Of a stretch of 49,152 bases of DNA, positions 47,573 through 49,152 are shown one piece after another (within the stretch, counting starts at the first letter, position 1; every line of letters starts with the position of its first letter). Origin of the DNA: Natrinema pallidum DSM 3751 (GTDB lineage: Archaea; Halobacteriota; Halobacteria; Halobacteriales; Natrialbaceae); NCBI RefSeq assembly GCF_000337615.1, contig NZ_AOII01000026.1, positions 61,779 to 110,930 on the forward strand, in the 5' to 3' direction. Under the pieces are notes generated by a model. It was not told the DNA's origin. It saw only the letters and a program-made list of their open reading frames with translations, and searched no databases. The position numbers and the translations under genes are program-made.

Positions 47573-48421
47573 ATGTTCTTCCAAAAACCGGAACTCCAAT
47601 ACGAGGTCACCGTCGACCAACCCGACCCGCACTTCGCGAAACTCCTCCAGCAAGCGATCGGCGGCCAGGAAGGCGAGATGCGCGTCGCCATGCAGTACAT
47701 GTTCCAGGCCTGGGCGCTGCCCGAGGAGTACGAGGAGTATCGGACCCTGCTGATGGAGACCGCAGCCGAGGAACTCGGCCACATCGAGATGCTCGCGACC
47801 GCGGTCACGAAGAACCTGCGCGGGTCGTCCACGGAAATGGACGCCGACGCTCGGGAACCGGCGGCCGCGGCGTCGATGACCGGACAGAACCCGCGGCAGT
47901 TCCTTTCGGCCGGCCAGTCGGCGATGCCGGTCGACAGTAACGGCGTCCCGTTCACCGGCGGCTACATCGCCGCGTCGGGCAACCTCGCCGGCGACCTCTA
48001 CGCGAACGTGATGGCCGAGGCGACCGGCCGCACCCTCGCGACGCGGCTCTGGGAGTACACCGACGACCCCGGCATGAAGGACATGCTCTCCTATCTCATC
48101 GCTCGAGACACGATGCACCAAAACCAGTGGCTCCAGGTCCTGGAGACGCTCGACGACCCGGTCCCAGTGCCCGCGAGCTTCCCGCAAGACCAGGAGAACC
48201 AGGACGTCAACTACACGTTCATCTCGACGAGGCGCGAAGCACAACCGAACCCCGAGTACCCGTGGACCCAGGGAGAGACACCGGACGGCAACGGCCAGTT
48301 CTCCTACGCCGCCGAGCAGCCGGGTGACGGCAACGTCGTCGCCCCCGATCCTGCTCCCATGACGAACAACGATCCGAACAGGGACACCCAGTCGGCCGAC
48401 GCCGCGGACTCGAACGAGTAA
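47573..48421 (+). CDS. Manganese catalase
   Basis: A 282-residue non-heme catalase that disproportionates hydrogen peroxide at a di-manganese centre. MFFQKPELQYEVTVDQPDPH is the usual start. The five ligands fit the known set: Glu35 in GGQEGEMRVAM, Glu67 and His70 in EELGHIEM, Glu149 in NVMAEATGR, His182 in RDTMHQNQ. The C-terminal tail (about 205-282) is acidic and low in complexity. A GTTTATCC box (about 47539-47546) stands 27-34 bases before this ATG, which is therefore preferred over the one six codons upstream. Confidence 0.93.
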   Translation: MFFQKPELQYEVTVDQPDPHFAKLLQQAIGGQEGEMRVAMQYMFQAWALPEEYEEYRTLLMETAAEELGHIEMLATAVTKNLRGSSTEMDADAREPAAAASMTGQNPRQFLSAGQSAMPVDSNGVPFTGGYIAASGNLAGDLYANVMAEATGRTLATRLWEYTDDPGMKDMLSYLIARDTMHQNQWLQVLETLDDPVPVPASFPQDQENQDVNYTFISTRREAQPNPEYPWTQGETPDGNGQFSYAAEQPGDGNVVAPDPAPMTNNDPNRDTQSADAADSNE

Positions 48422-48481
48422 GCGCGACACCGTCGCATCGTGTCGTCGCCAGCCGCGGTCGCGCCGCCTGCGAGCGGCCGT

Positions 48482-49066
48482 TCAGTCCGTTCGATCGCGT
48501 TGCATCCGCTCCTCGAAGCCCGCCATTTTCCGGTATATCGGGGGTGTCAAGACGCCGATCCCCCCGATAAGGATCGCGATCGCACCGATCGGGAACAGCA
48601 ACGGTGCAACATCGAGACAGGAGTTCTGGGACGCGATCCGGACGTAGTAGCGGTCCCCGTCGTACTCGACGACTGCTCCCTCGAGTAGCGTCCCCCTGTT
48701 TCTCATCTCGCCGTCGACTGTCGCCTCCCGGAGCGGGCTGTCGATCGCCTCCTCGAGGGCCGCTCGCTCGGCCGCCGAAAGTGACGTGGCTGGCAGCGTC
48801 TCGACGGTCTCCGGTGGGGTCTCACCCTCGGCGATCGGGTCGACCGTGATACTCGGGTCCCCACAGAGCCCGATCCCGTCCTGAATCACGACGTAGCCCC
48901 CCGCGATCGACAGCGGAATGCCGGCGGCGATCAGGAGGACACCCAGAAAAGGCGCGGCGTAAGTCAACACCAGCGACTCGGACGACGCCGTCGGCTCGAT
49001 CGGTCCCGCCTCGTCGGTCGCGGGCGGCTCGGTCGGGTCGGATGACCTGTCGTCGCCGGCGCTCAT
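48482..49066 (-). CDS. Haloarchaeal membrane protein with an external domain between two helices
   Basis: A 194-residue protein with an acidic N-terminal tail, a first membrane helix (about 32-60, LVLTYAAPFLGVLLIAAGIP), an external domain of about 85 residues, and a second helix (about 155-178, LLFPIGAIAILIGGIGVLTP) followed by a short basic end. The external domain holds the pattern LSAAERAALEEAIDSPLREA, then EGAVVEYDGDRYYVRIASQN, a form found in a haloarchaeal family (DUF7979-like) of unknown function, and two cysteines (GLCGDP, NSCLDV). It starts two bases after the stop of the preceding partial gene, so it is in an operon with it. Confidence 0.65.
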   Translation of the reverse strand: MSAGDDRSSDPTEPPATDEAGPIEPTASSESLVLTYAAPFLGVLLIAAGIPLSIAGGYVVIQDGIGLCGDPSITVDPIAEGETPPETVETLPATSLSAAERAALEEAIDSPLREATVDGEMRNRGTLLEGAVVEYDGDRYYVRIASQNSCLDVAPLLFPIGAIAILIGGIGVLTPPIYRKMAGFEERMQRDRTD

Positions 49067-49068
49067 CG

Positions 49069-49152
49069 CTACTCGCCCTCCCCGGCCGACGGGCGACGTT
49101 GCCGACCGCCGAGAGTTGCGATCGTGCCGGCGAGCCCGAGTCCGTAGCTCCA
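49069..49152 (-). CDS. C-terminal end of a gene running off the window
   Basis: The last 27 codons before TAG (49069-49071) on the minus strand read WSYGLGLAGTIATLGGRQRR then PSAGEGE. A hydrophobic start followed by a basic and acidic tail suggests the end of a membrane protein whose last helix leads to the cytoplasm. It lies two bases upstream of the next start on the same strand. Nothing more can be said from so short a piece. Confidence 0.5.
   Translation of the reverse strand, partial: WSYGLGLAGTIATLGGRQRRPSAGEGE

Noticed and set aside
1-49152. CRISPR array, rRNA operon or prophage
   Set aside because: No spaced direct repeats of CRISPR type, no rRNA sequence and no structural phage genes are visible.

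Overview
The window is GC-rich DNA from an extremely halophilic archaeon (Halobacteria; the gene set would fit Natrialbales, but I cannot fix the genus). The evidence is very acidic proteins, Tat-type lipoprotein signals, TATA boxes 25-32 bases before leaderless start codons, two CetZ tubulins, a TFB factor, aMBF1, archaeal S17e, and an elongator tRNA-Met split by an intron. Most of it is ordinary chromosome; accessory or decayed material lies at about 1-190, 2.9-4.3 kb, 6.1-7.5 kb and 21.6-22.6 kb.

Layout. 1-9.5 kb: end of a small DNA-binding-type protein, an IS200/IS605-like hairpin, a CoA-disulfide-reductase-type flavoenzyme, two lipoproteins, a ParB-like protein, a secreted protein flanked by decayed repeats, tRNA-Met and two conserved haloarchaeal proteins. 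9.6-13.3 kb: a TFB translationally coupled to a damaged winged-helix gene, then tandem CetZ genes. 13.4-20.9 kb: two-domain copper oxidase, HtrA-type protease, cupin, uracil-DNA glycosylase family protein, DUF457 membrane protein, heme A synthase, ferritin-like Tat protein and an M24-fold protein lacking most metal ligands. 20.9-22.6 kb: a TrmB-like regulator whose promoter abuts an intact IS6-family element, itself joined to the remnant of a second, oppositely oriented IS6 copy. 22.6-29.4 kb: a minus-strand housekeeping block (tpiA, aMBF1, CDP-alcohol phosphatidyltransferase, AK6-type kinase, hisC, a lipoprotein, DNA ligase). 29.5-38.6 kb: a glutamate-cysteine-ligase-like enzyme, a shortened berberine-bridge-type oxidase, an iron-box-controlled repeat/cupredoxin lipoprotein, cofD with a Dus-like gene, a D-2-hydroxyacid dehydrogenase and UspA. 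38.6-43.8 kb: HalOD1 and Bat-type regulators, asd, a small membrane protein, S17e, and the coupled CitG-like and DUF447 genes. 43.9-49.1 kb: cupin, geranylgeranyl-reductase-type enzyme, cytochrome oxidase subunit III, a small zinc protein with a frameshifted neighbour, manganese catalase and a membrane protein.

The most noteworthy signals are: (i) a perfect DtxR-type iron box between the TATA box and the start codon of a lipoprotein made of six helical repeats plus a cupredoxin domain, suggesting an EfeO-like iron-handling protein; (ii) three genes each preceded by a 14-26 codon mini-ORF that overlaps the main start and carries its Shine-Dalgarno sequence, suggesting leaderless mini-ORF to reinitiation coupling; (iii) paired palindromes around a promoter-like box upstream of the copper oxidase; and (iv) several decayed or edited genes (paired compensating frameshifts after TFB, a roughly 80-residue internal deletion in the flavin oxidase, lost metal ligands in the M24 protein). 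Identifications rest on motif recognition by eye; no database search was run.
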